DNA of 36,293 nucleotides from Aquihabitans sp. (GTDB taxonomy: Bacteria > Actinomycetota > Acidimicrobiia > Acidimicrobiales > Iamiaceae). A program made the position numbers and the translations under genes. Of this stretch, positions 15,621 through 24,261 are shown piece by piece (position 1 is the first letter of the stretch; every line of letters begins with the position of its first letter). The notes beneath the pieces were generated by a model. The model saw only the letters and a program-made list of their open reading frames with translations. It was not told where the DNA came from and searched no databases. The stretch covers positions 1 through 36,293 of the forward strand of contig JANXNS010000224.1 of NCBI GenBank assembly GCA_025353965.1, read 5' to 3'.

Positions 15621-16523
15621 CCTTGTTCGCCAGTCCTCCAGGAGGTCGGTGAGCGTCTGCGCGATGGGGATTTCTGGTTCCCAGCCGGTCGCTTTGGTCA
15701 GTCGAGCGTGGCTTCCGCGTAGGACCGGGAGCTCCACCGGGCGCAGCAGCGCCGGGTCAACCTCGAACTGGAGGGGAACGGTGGCCTGGGCCAGGAGTTG
15801 GTCGGCCAGATCTTGAATGGCCAGATCGACGCCGGAGCACACGTTGTAGACCTCCCCGGGCTGGCCTCGTTCCATCAGGAGCCGGTAGGCGCGGACCACA
15901 TCGCGGACATCGGTGAAGTCTCGGCGAGAGGAAAGATCTCCCACGGTGAGGACTTGGCCGCCGTTGCGTTCGGCGCGAGCAATACGTGAGGCAAGCGCGG
16001 GGGCGACAAATTGATCGGTCTGGCCAGGACCCAAGTGATTGAAGGCTCGAACCCGCATGACGGGAAGCCCTCGCCCAAGCCAGGCCTGGAGGCCGAGATA
16101 GTCCGCCGCCACCTTGGACGCCGCGTACGGGCTGGCGGGCCGCAGCGGGGAATCCTCGGTGAGGGGGAGTTCCTCGGGCGTGACGATGCCGTAGACATCG
16201 GCGCTCGACACGGCCACCACCCGTTCGACGCCAGCCTCAGCGGCGGCGCTCAACACGTTGAGCGTTCCCTCTGCGTTGACGCGGAAGGCCGCAACCGGTG
16301 CCTTCCACGAGGCGCCGACATCGGCCCAGCCGGCCAGGTGGTAGATCACCTGCGGCGAGATCTCCGCAATGATTCGGGTGACCGCGTCGGCATCGGTAAT
16401 GTCGAGCCCGTCGGTAGCCCGGTCTATTCCGTTCACGTCGTCTCCCATGGCGGTGAGGTGCTCGACGAGATGGTGACCGACGAACCCGTGGGCACCGGTG
16501 ACGAGGGCCTTCATGGCTGACAT
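15600..16523 (-). CDS. GDP-6-deoxy-4-keto-D-mannose reductase-like SDR (Rmd type)
   Basis: An NAD(P)H-dependent extended SDR that likely reduces a 4-keto-6-deoxy nucleotide sugar, giving GDP-D-rhamnose in characterised Rmd enzymes. The 307 residues contain the Rossmann motif GAHGFVG (10-16), IYHLAGWADVGASW (60-73), the SSADVYG catalytic strand and YAASK (Tyr133, Lys137), plus RAFNHLGPGQ and SSRRDFTDVRDVVRAY, which are typical of Rmd and related reductases. ATG 16523 follows a TAGGCT box by 8 bases; a second ATG at 16514 is possible. The matching GDP-mannose 4,6-dehydratase is not in the window. Its position at the edge of the glycan locus supports a role in sugar-donor supply. Confidence 0.8.
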   Translation of the reverse strand: MSAMKALVTGAHGFVGHHLVEHLTAMGDDVNGIDRATDGLDITDADAVTRIIAEISPQVIYHLAGWADVGASWKAPVAAFRVNAEGTLNVLSAAAEAGVERVVAVSSADVYGIVTPEELPLTEDSPLRPASPYAASKVAADYLGLQAWLGRGLPVMRVRAFNHLGPGQTDQFVAPALASRIARAERNGGQVLTVGDLSSRRDFTDVRDVVRAYRLLMERGQPGEVYNVCSGVDLAIQDLADQLLAQATVPLQFEVDPALLRPVELPVLRGSHARLTKATGWEPEIPIAQTLTDLLEDWRTRVANEGL

Positions 16524-16531
16524 GGTGGGTG

Positions 16532-16537
16532 AGCCTA
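16532..16537 (-). promoter_or_regulatory. -10 box TAGGCT for the Rmd-like gene
   Basis: On the minus strand TAGGCT precedes the ATG at 16523 by 8 bases, predicting a leader of about two bases. It is the same hexamer as at the acyl-ACP desaturase. Confidence 0.45.
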
Positions 16538-16569
16538 GCTAGCGCCCCGGCACTGCCCCCGAGGCCCAC

Positions 16570-16575
16570 TATCGT
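16570..16575 (+). promoter_or_regulatory. -10 box TATCGT at the head of the GT operon
   Basis: TATCGT lies 7 bases before a GTG (16583) that opens a 10-codon ORF, and 36 bases before the GT start at 16612. It would drive the two following glycosyltransferases. Confidence 0.4.
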
Positions 16576-16582
16576 GGATGCG

Positions 16583-16615
16583 GTGCACGGACAGGGTTGG
16601 AGCTCAGGGACGTGA
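16583..16615 (+). CDS. Possible leaderless 10-residue leader peptide (MHGQGWSSGT)
   Basis: GTG at 16583, 7 bases after a TATCGT box, opens ten codons ending in TGA at 16613-16615. That stop overlaps the GTG of the glycosyltransferase (GTGA), the coupling style used throughout this window. Translation could therefore feed ribosomes into the GT gene. It may be chance: short ORFs are common, and no conservation can be checked here. Confidence 0.25.
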   Translation: MHGQGWSSGT

Positions 16616-17784
16616 AGCGGTCGCAGCGGAAAACCACGCGCCTGGTGATCGACGGCAAGGTTTTGGTAGAGGATCATTTCAGCGGAATTGGCCATTACGC
16701 CATGTCGCTCCTGCAGGCGCTGGACGCCGTGCTGGCTGATGAGCCAGACCTCGACGTGCGGCTAGCGGTTCCCTTCCGGCGCATTGGCCGATTGGCGCCG
16801 TTCGGTCTGCGCAGAATCCGACCGCTCCCGATCTACCTGCCCTGGGCTCAATTCCGCCGCTTGGTGGAGGAGCAGAAACTCCCTCCGATGGATCGGTTCC
16901 TCGGGCGTGGCGTGTATTTCTTCCCGAACTATGTGCGCTGGCCGCTGGCCTCGGCGAAGTCCATTACAGCGATCCACGATCTGTCCTTTGAAAAGGTTGC
17001 AGATTCGGTCGATGGCCCCAACGCCGTCTACCTCAGGCGGGAGGTTCGCAACAGCATCGATCGTTCAGACCTCATCACCGCCCTGACCGAGACCATGGCC
17101 GATGAAATCGCCGCGCACTACAAGGTGGACCGCGAGCGCATTCGCGTGATCGGCTGTGCCGCCGACACGCTTCGGTTTTACCAACGGTCCGAACGCGAGG
17201 TTCGTGAGGTAACCAAACGCCACGGCATCTTCGGCCCCTACCTGCTTTCGGTGGGCAACATCGAGCCCCGGAAAAATCAGATCCGCCTGATCGATGCATT
17301 TTGTGCGCTACCTCGCGATCTCGCGGACCGTCACACGCTGGTGTTGGTCGGTGCGGGCGCGTGGAAGGAATCCGAAATTCGTGACCGGGTTCAGGTCGCT
17401 CATGAGGCCGGGTTCAAGGTCAAGCTCCTCCTTGGAACGGTGTCTGATGTCGACCTCCCGGCCTTGTACTCAGGGGCAACCTGCTCCGTCTATGTGAGTG
17501 TGTACGAGGGGTTCGGGATGCCGCCGCTGGAATCGATGGCGTGCCAGACGCCGGTGATCACCAGCAACGTGTCGGTCATGCCGGAGGTGGCCGGGGGCGC
17601 TGCAGCCTTGGTGGACCCAACGCAGACCGGCGCCATCACCAGTGCCCTGGAACGAATGTTGACGCTGGAGGAGGCCGAACGGGCAGACCTTGTCGCGCTC
17701 GGCTTGGCCAATGTCGACCGCTACGACTGGGCCGATGCGGCCCGGGCGCTTCTGGCCGCTGCCCGTTCGTTGGCCGAGGCCTGA
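16612..17784 (+). CDS. GT4-family glycosyltransferase
   Basis: A GT-B retaining glycosyltransferase acting at the cytoplasmic side of the membrane on a growing glycan; donor and acceptor unknown. The 390 residues begin LVIDGKVLVEDHFSGIGHYA, the N-domain glycine loop, with ITAIHDLSFEK and LITALTETMADEI further on. The C-domain shows LLSVGNIEPRKNQIRLIDAF and the catalytic E-x7-E in YEGFGMPPLESMA, then a VMPEVAGGAAALVDP sugar-nucleotide segment. GTG 16612 has AGGGA 4-8 bases upstream and overlaps a mini-ORF stop; a TTG at 16597 is the alternative. The next GT starts one base after its stop, so they form one operon. Confidence 0.88.
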   Translation: MKRSQRKTTRLVIDGKVLVEDHFSGIGHYAMSLLQALDAVLADEPDLDVRLAVPFRRIGRLAPFGLRRIRPLPIYLPWAQFRRLVEEQKLPPMDRFLGRGVYFFPNYVRWPLASAKSITAIHDLSFEKVADSVDGPNAVYLRREVRNSIDRSDLITALTETMADEIAAHYKVDRERIRVIGCAADTLRFYQRSEREVREVTKRHGIFGPYLLSVGNIEPRKNQIRLIDAFCALPRDLADRHTLVLVGAGAWKESEIRDRVQVAHEAGFKVKLLLGTVSDVDLPALYSGATCSVYVSVYEGFGMPPLESMACQTPVITSNVSVMPEVAGGAAALVDPTQTGAITSALERMLTLEEAERADLVALGLANVDRYDWADAARALLAAARSLAEA

Positions 17785-17785
17785 T

Positions 17786-19042
17786 ATGCGCATCGGCATT
17801 GATTTTCGGGCCATGCAGATTGGCCATCAGTACCGTGGAATTGGAGAGGTGCTCCGCAACGCCTGCCGTGAGCTGGACCGCCGTGTCCCGGCCGCCGACG
17901 AATTCGTGATCTTCGTCGACCCATCGGGCTCCTCGGTTGCCCCGATCCTGGACGACGTCTTCGGCTCGGATCGGGCCGTCGTCACCGTTGCTCTTCCCCA
18001 TGCCCGGCGTCGGGCCACCTGGCGTCGCGTGCTGGACAGCCTGTCGCCCCGGCAGAGCGGGCTGATCTGCTCGTCCTGCGACGTGCTCCTCCAGTTCGAT
18101 TTCCAGCTCGGTGTGCCGGAGGGCTTGGCCAGCATCGTGGTGGTGCACGACCAAATACCGATCATCCTCGGTGACCGGTATCCCCATATCTACTGGCCGC
18201 ATTACCGGGTGGCCCGGCAGAGCGGCCAGTCGGTCCGGACTGCGGCGCTGCGGGCGAGTCGACGATGGCTCTACGAACAGAACCTTGCACGAGTCCTTGG
18301 TCGTGCAACGTGGGTTTTGGCGGACTCCCAGCACACCGCTCAGACCACCACAACCTTTGCTCGCTCCCACCGGGTGGGCGATCTGACCCAACGGCTCAGC
18401 GTTGCCCTGCTCGGCCATAGTGCGGTGAGCGGCCCAGCCGCGGCGCTCAATGTGATGGAACAGGCCCGGATCGCCGGCCTCGGTCTGGCCGAGGTTCCGT
18501 TCGTCTTTTTCCTCGGCGGTGCTGATGACCGACGGCGTATCGACCTCCTAGTGGCTGCCTTCAACCATCTGCGGGCCCGAGGTACGCACCTCAAGTTGGT
18601 CCTCGCTGGGGACACGTTCAGCTCCCTCGCTGCGGTTGGCAGCGAGGCGGGGCGGCGGGCGATTGCTGCGTCGTCCTACCGTCACGACATCCACTTGCTG
18701 GGGTTTGTCACGCCTGCGGAAAGGGCCTGGCTCTATCGCAGCGCGACCGCCTTTGCCTTCCCGAGCGAACTCGAGGGATTCGGTCTCCCGGTCCTGGAGT
18801 CGCTCGCACTTGGGTGCTCGGTCGTGGCCTTTGACAACTCCTCCCTACCCGAGGTGGCCGGGCCCAACGCGGAGCTGGTGGGCGAGAGTTGGCGGGAGTT
18901 GGCGGCCGGAATCGAACGCCTCATGGGGCGGGACCCAGAACAGAAGCAGGCCGACGCGTTGGCGGGCCAGGTGTGGGCGGCCGGCTTTACCTGGGAGGCG
19001 TTGGGTCTGGAGTTAGCCGATCGGCTCGATCGTTTGCGCTGA
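17786..19042 (+). CDS. GT4-family glycosyltransferase
   Basis: The second GT of the plus-strand pair, 418 residues, predicted to add another sugar to the same glycan. It opens MRIGIDFRAMQIGHQYRGIG, a typical GT4 N-terminal strand and loop; IVVVHDQIPIIL lies near the middle of the N-domain. The C-domain has FFLGGADDRRRIDLLVAAF and the catalytic E-x7-E in ELEGFGLPVLESLA, followed by SSLPEVAGPNAELV. ATG 17786 is one base after the stop of the preceding GT. The 3' end converges on the methyltransferase gene; both genes end in an Arg codon and TGA within a shared hairpin. Specificity cannot be deduced. Confidence 0.88.
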   Translation: MRIGIDFRAMQIGHQYRGIGEVLRNACRELDRRVPAADEFVIFVDPSGSSVAPILDDVFGSDRAVVTVALPHARRRATWRRVLDSLSPRQSGLICSSCDVLLQFDFQLGVPEGLASIVVVHDQIPIILGDRYPHIYWPHYRVARQSGQSVRTAALRASRRWLYEQNLARVLGRATWVLADSQHTAQTTTTFARSHRVGDLTQRLSVALLGHSAVSGPAAALNVMEQARIAGLGLAEVPFVFFLGGADDRRRIDLLVAAFNHLRARGTHLKLVLAGDTFSSLAAVGSEAGRRAIAASSYRHDIHLLGFVTPAERAWLYRSATAFAFPSELEGFGLPVLESLALGCSVVAFDNSSLPEVAGPNAELVGESWRELAAGIERLMGRDPEQKQADALAGQVWAAGFTWEALGLELADRLDRLR

Positions 19043-19071
19043 CGGCCCCAGGACGGGGGGTGGTGTCAGCG
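19037..19071. terminator. Shared palindromic hairpin covering both stop codons (GT4 / methyltransferase)
   Basis: CGCTGAC (19037-19043) pairs with GTCAGCG (19065-19071), and a nested CCCC/GGGG stem lies inside. The symmetry gives both convergent genes the same last codon and stop, CGC TGA. It is likely a bidirectional terminator, without a T-tract. Confidence 0.55.
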
Positions 19072-20169
19072 ATGGGCAATGAGGGCCAGATCGCCCTTGC
19101 CCAAGATGAGCGAGTTGAGATCCTCCACCAGCTCTGGGTTGGCGTCGCCACCGCGGAACGAAACCGGAAGCTGGTGGAGCGGCAGAAGTTCGATCTGGCT
19201 GAAGCCCGCCTCATCGGCGAGGAACTCCAGAAAGGCGGGATGGACGGGCCGCTCGTGGGTCGGATCGACCCAAAAATTGGTGGCGGCGGTGCTGATGCTC
19301 AAGGCGTTGGGGGTTTCCAGAATCAACGCCCCTCCCTCTGCGAGCACTCGACGGGCTTCGAAGATGAGGCGCACCTGGAGCGACAGTGGGAGGTGTTCGA
19401 CCACGTGCATCGAAACGATTGCCCGATGGGATGAATCCTCCTGCCCGTCGAGCCAATGAAACAGATCTGTTTCGACGAAGAGCCGGTCCTCGGCATCGGC
19501 AATCTGGCCATGGTTGGAGTCGATCCCGATGGCGACAATGCCGTCGGCATCGAGGAGGCGAACGAGCTCGCCGCGGCCGCACCCGAGGTCCGCCACGGGC
19601 AGGTGCTCGTTTGGCAGGCTCCGGAGAAGCTCGAGGTAATCGTCGCCCTGGCGTTGGGTGATCTGATCCGAATCGCCTCGGTGGCGGTCCTCGAACGCCC
19701 GGTAGAGGTGGTCGAACGTCGGCACTGGGTGGTGGAACGAGGCCTGCGGCGTTTGCTCGGCGGGTTCGGTGGGGGAGGCGAGTGATTCTCCCTGCGTGGT
19801 CGCCCTTCCCTTCTCCATAAGGGATTGGGTGCGCCGGGCACTACTGCGGAGGTCGCCGATCTGGCGGTCGATCCGCTGACGGTCTGCGATCCGGTCAGCT
19901 CCTAGGTCGGCGACCTGGGAACGGGTACGTTCTCCGTCAGCGATGACGGATCCGAAATCGGCGCGAAGTTCCTCGCGAAATCGATCGAAGTAGGCATCAA
20001 GTCGGATGGTGGCTGAGGAAACCTGCTCAAGGGAGGCTGATACTCGGGCCTGCTCGGCGCGGAGGATGCCCAATTGCTCGCGAACCTTGTCGATTCGCTT
20101 GGTAATAGGGTTCAGTGCTGCCCGTCCGGCTCGTTTGGCAACTTCCTGGGCTTGGCTTGATTCAGTCAT
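19066..20169 (-). CDS. Class I SAM-dependent methyltransferase with N-terminal coiled coil
   Basis: A 367-residue protein. Residues about 22-120 are charged, heptad-like and lack Gly/Pro, predicting a long coiled coil; a Pro/Thr/Gln linker (about 125-148) follows. The C-terminal half is a Methyltransf_23-type domain: motif I VADLGCGRGE (192-201), acidic strand VAIGIDSN, DLFHWLDG and MHVVEHLP post-motifs, and a LILETPNALS strand. It starts by ATGA overlap with the GT upstream, as the last gene of the minus-strand export operon. By analogy with WbdD, a methyl-capping enzyme with a coiled-coil ruler for ABC-exported O-antigens, it may cap the glycan that Wzt recognises; here the coil is N-terminal and no kinase domain is seen. 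The enzyme class is secure, the capping role is inferred. Confidence 0.85.
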   Translation of the reverse strand: MTESSQAQEVAKRAGRAALNPITKRIDKVREQLGILRAEQARVSASLEQVSSATIRLDAYFDRFREELRADFGSVIADGERTRSQVADLGADRIADRQRIDRQIGDLRSSARRTQSLMEKGRATTQGESLASPTEPAEQTPQASFHHPVPTFDHLYRAFEDRHRGDSDQITQRQGDDYLELLRSLPNEHLPVADLGCGRGELVRLLDADGIVAIGIDSNHGQIADAEDRLFVETDLFHWLDGQEDSSHRAIVSMHVVEHLPLSLQVRLIFEARRVLAEGGALILETPNALSISTAATNFWVDPTHERPVHPAFLEFLADEAGFSQIELLPLHQLPVSFRGGDANPELVEDLNSLILGKGDLALIAHR

Positions 20170-21404
20170 CGGGACATGCTCCTTCTGGATCCGAGGCGCC
20201 GGTGTCCGGCCTCGGCGGTGCTTGCTGCAGCTTCGAGGAATGTGTGGGATATGCGGTCCCAAGCGAAGTCCCGGAGGCAGTACTCCCGGCCGTTCGTGCC
20301 CAATGTTTTGGCCAAGCGCGGGTGGCTGCGGAGCGTGCTGAGGCCGGCCTCGAAGTCGAGGTAATTGGCATAGGTGATGCCGCCGCCGGAACGATTTGCA
20401 TGGCCGGCCAATACCCGGCTTCGACGTTGGACCAGGGCTGGCCGCTTGAGCAGCCACCCCTCCATGAGGGCTAGGGAGAAGCTCTCCATGTAGGACGGTT
20501 GGATCATGACCCCAGCACCCGCAAGGAGTGCGGTTTTTTTATCGTCGTCCACGAAGCCGGTGGATACCACGCCCTCGATTCTGGGCTGGTCCTCGCCGCC
20601 TGGGCCGACCACCACCAACTGGAACGTTGGGTCGATCGCTTGGCGATAGTGGACAGCGAATCGCACGGCGTCATCGCTTCCCTTGGCCGGGTCGACTCGG
20701 CCGACGACGATGGCGTAGCGGTCTTGGGTGAGATCGAGGGCCTGCAGCGTGGCCTGGATCATGGCGGGGTCGGGCGCGTTGATGTCCTCAACGGGGCACG
20801 GCACCACCGTCATTCGGTCTTCTCGACCATGGACCGCAGCAATGAGGTCGGCCTCCTCCGGCGCAAGGCAGATGATGTGGTCGGCGTGCTCGAACATTTG
20901 GCGGACCCGACCGACGTGGAACGCACCCTCGGGGTGGGCGGTAGGGATGACCATGGTTGGCCCGTAGGCGGCAGCAATCCGGGTGAGCCATAAGCTTTGG
21001 CTGTAGTGGTACCCAACCACAACGGTGACGTCGGATGCCGCGGCCATTGCCTCCAGAAGGGGTTCTACGCCCTCAAGATCGGGGCCCATGGTCTGTGCCC
21101 ATCGCTCTTGCGCCCAGGGCCATAGCGGTACCTCGAGCGCATCGACCGCCCGGAGGTGCAGGGGTATGAAGCGCTCGTTGTCCCGGGGGGCGCGAACGCC
21201 GATCCGGTGGACCGTGACTCCTTCGTCGACCACTACCCCCGGGGGGTACACGTCCGCCCAGTCGGCGTAGCTGGTGGCACGGCTGGTAATCACCGCGATG
21301 TCGTGGCCCATGGAGGCCAATCCGGTGGCCATGGATCGGACGTATTTTTCTGCGCCGCCAACGAACTCGGCACCGTAGCGCTGGACCACGAACGTTAACC
21401 TCAC
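20166..21404 (-). CDS. GT4-family glycosyltransferase
   Basis: 412 residues, GT-B fold. The N-terminal strand reads LTFVVQRYGAEFVGGAEKYV, with the GG loop typical of GT4, then MATGLASMGHDIAVITSRA. The C-domain has YAIVVGRVDPAKGSDDAVRF and an E-x7-E catalytic pattern in YMESFSLALMEGW, followed by KRPALVQ, slightly divergent from its neighbours. The open frame extends to 21968 inside the upstream gene, but GTG 21404 overlaps that gene's TGA (GTGA) and gives a complete N-domain, so it is chosen. Its own stop overlaps the start of the methyltransferase. It probably acts in the same glycan pathway. Confidence 0.87.
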   Translation of the reverse strand: MRLTFVVQRYGAEFVGGAEKYVRSMATGLASMGHDIAVITSRATSYADWADVYPPGVVVDEGVTVHRIGVRAPRDNERFIPLHLRAVDALEVPLWPWAQERWAQTMGPDLEGVEPLLEAMAAASDVTVVVGYHYSQSLWLTRIAAAYGPTMVIPTAHPEGAFHVGRVRQMFEHADHIICLAPEEADLIAAVHGREDRMTVVPCPVEDINAPDPAMIQATLQALDLTQDRYAIVVGRVDPAKGSDDAVRFAVHYRQAIDPTFQLVVVGPGGEDQPRIEGVVSTGFVDDDKKTALLAGAGVMIQPSYMESFSLALMEGWLLKRPALVQRRSRVLAGHANRSGGGITYANYLDFEAGLSTLRSHPRLAKTLGTNGREYCLRDFAWDRISHTFLEAAASTAEAGHRRLGSRRSMSR

Positions 21405-22483
21405 GACGCCGTCTCCAGGTACGGACCGGTGATGGCCCGCACGAGCTGCGGGAGGCTGACGGCGGCGGAGAGTTCCTTGGCCCGGCTGACGCCCCGTCCC
21501 ACGAGTTGGCGATGAAGGAGGGGGTCGGTGAGTACCTGGTTGAGGACTCCGGCCACCAAGGCCGGATCGTCGGGGTCGTCGATTAGGAGCCCCGCGTCGC
21601 CCACCGTCGATGGAATGGCGGCACGGCGCGACGCTACGACGGGTGTCCCGGTGGCCATGGCCTCCACGGCCGGGACACAGAACCCCTCGTGTTCGCTCAG
21701 GGTGAGAAACACCTGGGCCCGGAGATACAGGGCGCTGAGTTCGGCGTCCGAAATTCGGCCCTGAAGGTGAGGTTCCCGTAGGCCGACGGTGCGAGACAGT
21801 ACCCGTAGGGAACGGGAATATTTTTCGAATCGGTCGACCCCGACGAACGCCAGGCGGGCGTTGGGCAGGTGCTCTTGCTGGAGTGCGGCTACCGCGGCGA
21901 AGACCCGATCGATGCGCTTGTGGGGCAGCTGTTGCGCCACGCACAGCACCAACGGCCCTGGTCCCCATGAGGTGATCTCGGCCAGCTTGGCCGGGGCAGG
22001 GATTATACGGTTGAGGCGATCCACGTCGGGGGTGGGTGGCACAACCTCCACCTGACGGTAACCGAGGGCTCGTAGCTCCTGCGCGTTGTACTCGGAATCG
22101 GCGATGGCCCGTTCCACCCGGGGTGAGAGTTCGCCAAGTTCCCAGCGACCCCGAACGAGATCTCCGGCAACTTCCGGAGCAAATTCCACAAAATATTCTG
22201 GTGGAGAAAAGTTGTGGTAGATGAGGATGATTCTTGGTTCGTTGTCCCGGAGGGCGAGATAAACCGGCCAGGATCCCATGCTGGCGTGAAACACCAAGGG
22301 GCGGTCGTGGTTCACGCGCTCGGGTAGTTCGTGAAGCGGCCGCACGAGGTCATGCATGCCTGGCTCAATGTGCTGGGAGAAAATGTCTGCTTGGCCGAGT
22401 TCTGCCAGCTCCCCGCGAAGCATGAGGGCCGACCGGGTGATGGCGTCGCCTGGGGCCGCCCCCACCAACAGCTGGTCAAACAT
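21401..22483 (-). CDS. GT4-family glycosyltransferase
   Basis: 360 residues of GT-B type, starting MFDQLLVGAAPGDAITRSAL, with PRIILIYHNFSPPEYF and AIADSEYNAQELRALGY in the N-domain. The C-domain has LVLCVAQQLPHKRIDRVFAA, the E-x7-E motif in HEGFCVPAVEAMA and RAAIPSTVGDAGLLIDD. It follows the coiled-coil gene after three bases and overlaps the next GT by GTGA, so it is in the middle of the wzm-wzt operon. The substrate is not deducible. Confidence 0.88.
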   Translation of the reverse strand: MFDQLLVGAAPGDAITRSALMLRGELAELGQADIFSQHIEPGMHDLVRPLHELPERVNHDRPLVFHASMGSWPVYLALRDNEPRIILIYHNFSPPEYFVEFAPEVAGDLVRGRWELGELSPRVERAIADSEYNAQELRALGYRQVEVVPPTPDVDRLNRIIPAPAKLAEITSWGPGPLVLCVAQQLPHKRIDRVFAAVAALQQEHLPNARLAFVGVDRFEKYSRSLRVLSRTVGLREPHLQGRISDAELSALYLRAQVFLTLSEHEGFCVPAVEAMATGTPVVASRRAAIPSTVGDAGLLIDDPDDPALVAGVLNQVLTDPLLHRQLVGRGVSRAKELSAAVSLPQLVRAITGPYLETAS

Positions 22484-22486
22484 GGC

Positions 22487-22984
22487 TTACTTGTTCTCGT
22501 TGGCCTGGAGCGCTTCGATGCGGCGCTCCAGCTCGGCGACCCGATATTCCAGGCCTCGGATCCGGTCGAGATGGGCTCGAGTCAGGAACTGGGCGACCCG
22601 GTTCTGGCGGTGGGCTAACTGCTCGATGAGGTCAGCGGTGCGGCGGGCGAACGCTTCCGACTGGCGCCGGACGATGGCGCCAACGGCACGCGAGAAGAGA
22701 TTGATAAACGGGGCCGTGAGCCTGCCCTTGACGCCAACCCGTCCTGGTCGCCAGGTCTCCAGCGCGGCGAGGCTGCGCAAGCCAGCGGGGTCCAGCAGAG
22801 GCTCCTCCACCAGTCCGGCGTCTACCGCCTCGACCACTGCACTGAATTGCCGATCCAGTTCGCCCTCGGGCAAATGGGGAATGGAGCCGTTGGCCCGTTT
22901 GGCCGCCAGGTCCTGACGGACCTGTTCGACCACGGCGGTGACTGAGTCCCCGCTGGTGGTTTCGTTGGGGTCGATCGGGGTCAT
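22487..22984 (-). CDS. Coiled-coil protein of unknown function in the glycan export operon
   Basis: 165 residues with no enzyme motif. The N-terminal half is acidic to neutral and helical; the middle has AAKRANGSIPHLPEGELDRQ; the C-terminal 60 residues (RVAQFLTRAHLDRIRGLEYRVAELERRIEALQ region) show heptads and end in a probable coiled coil. It starts by ATGA overlap with wzt and is followed after three bases by a GT, so it is made with the exporter. A similar charged N-terminal region (FxxAVEAVDAG-like, EEPLLDPAGLRSL) may pack on a partner. It could link Wzt, the coiled-coil methyltransferase and the GTs; this is inference from position. Confidence 0.75.
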   Translation of the reverse strand: MTPIDPNETTSGDSVTAVVEQVRQDLAAKRANGSIPHLPEGELDRQFSAVVEAVDAGLVEEPLLDPAGLRSLAALETWRPGRVGVKGRLTAPFINLFSRAVGAIVRRQSEAFARRTADLIEQLAHRQNRVAQFLTRAHLDRIRGLEYRVAELERRIEALQANENK

Positions 22985-24261
22985 GGCTTCCTCGCTGCAT
23001 TGATGGGTTGGTCTGGTCCAATAGACCAATGGCCACGGAGGTCGACGAGGCCTTCTGGCGCAAGCCGTGGGCCGCTCCGAACGGCCAGGTGGAATGCACG
23101 TTCGCGCCGGTCAAAGTTGTGCTGCACATATTCGTCCGAGATGGCGACAGTGAGTTCGTAGTCGCCGGGAGTGAGGGGCAATGAGTCGATGGCAAAGTCC
23201 ACATGGCCCCGACCACTGATGGTGCCCAGGTCTGCCCCGTCGATCTTGGTATTGGTGCCAGTGACGTGGACGTGGGCCGAAGAAAAAAGCGCGATGCCGA
23301 ACACCGGCGATGGGACCGGCCGGATGGCATCGTAGTGGACTCGGACGGTGAGCGGCTCCTGGTGGACGCCGAACTCCGACGCCTCGCCGGTGGCATCGAC
23401 AAACTCAACTCGGTCTATTCGGACGTCCTCGATTTGGGCCGACCCGCCGGGGCCGGCGGCACTCACGGGGAGACCAGCCGCACGGGCGGCCTCTACTTCG
23501 GCTTCCTCACGCTGCATCCGTTCTTGGGCATTGACCCGGTCCATGTAGGCCGTGGCAATCTCGGGGCCGGTCCCCGTCATCTGGAGGACACCGTGATCGA
23601 GCCACGCAGCACCGTCGCACATGGTCTCCACCGTGCCGATGCCATGGGTGACCAACACGATGGTGACGCCCTTCTTACGAAGGGCGTAGAGGTGATCGAA
23701 ACACTTGCGTTGGAACTCAGCGTCGCCCACGGCGATCACCTCGTCGATGATCAAAATTTCCGGGTCGACGTGGACCGCAACGGAGAACCCGAGGCGGACA
23801 AACATGCCGCTGGAGTAGATCTTGACCGGGGAGTCGATGAACTCCTCCACGCCGGCAAAGGCCACTATCTCGTCATACACCCGGTCGATCTGCTTCTTGC
23901 CCATCCCGAGGATGGTTGCGTTCATGTAGATGTTTTCTCGACCGGTGAGGTCAGGGTGGAAGCCGGCACCGAGTTCCAACAAGGTGGATATTCGGCCGTC
24001 GACGCTGACCGAGCCGCTGCTGGGCTGATAGATGCTGGCGATGCAGCGAAGCAGGGTGGATTTTCCTGAGCCGTTGTGGCCCACCAGGGCATACATCGAA
24101 CCGGAAGGAATTTCGAGCGAGACGTCGGTGAGGGCCTGGAATCGGTCCGCACCCGAATTGCGATCCCGGCGCGTGACCAGTTCCTTGAGGGAGTGGGCGC
24201 GGTCCTTGTGGAGGCGGAATTCCTTGGAGACGTGCTCGACCACGATGGCGTTGTCAGTCAT
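22981..24261 (-). CDS. wzt: ABC transporter ATPase of a polysaccharide exporter with C-terminal glycan-binding-type domain
   Basis: Powers export of a finished glycan across the membrane with the Wzm permease. The 426 residues have Walker A GHNGSGKST (61-69), the polysaccharide-exporter signature YSSGMFVRLGFSVAV (149-163), Walker B LIIDE (170-174) and the H-loop His206. A charged helical linker (about 238-265) leads to a C-terminal beta-rich domain (about 275-405) of Wzt_C type, which in the E. coli O9a and related systems binds the modified non-reducing end of the glycan. ATG 24261 overlaps the wzm stop (TAATG), so longer frames to 24726 are rejected. The extended form implies that a terminal cap on the glycan is recognised. 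Confidence 0.93.
   Translation of the reverse strand: MTDNAIVVEHVSKEFRLHKDRAHSLKELVTRRDRNSGADRFQALTDVSLEIPSGSMYALVGHNGSGKSTLLRCIASIYQPSSGSVSVDGRISTLLELGAGFHPDLTGRENIYMNATILGMGKKQIDRVYDEIVAFAGVEEFIDSPVKIYSSGMFVRLGFSVAVHVDPEILIIDEVIAVGDAEFQRKCFDHLYALRKKGVTIVLVTHGIGTVETMCDGAAWLDHGVLQMTGTGPEIATAYMDRVNAQERMQREEAEVEAARAAGLPVSAAGPGGSAQIEDVRIDRVEFVDATGEASEFGVHQEPLTVRVHYDAIRPVPSPVFGIALFSSAHVHVTGTNTKIDGADLGTISGRGHVDFAIDSLPLTPGDYELTVAISDEYVQHNFDRRERAFHLAVRSGPRLAPEGLVDLRGHWSIGPDQPINAARKP

Noticed and set aside
20166-21968. 600-codon version of the GT4 gene ending at 20166
   Set aside because: The extra N-terminal part lies inside the upstream GT gene and is Arg/Pro/Gly-rich; GTG 21404 with GTGA overlap gives a complete GT4.
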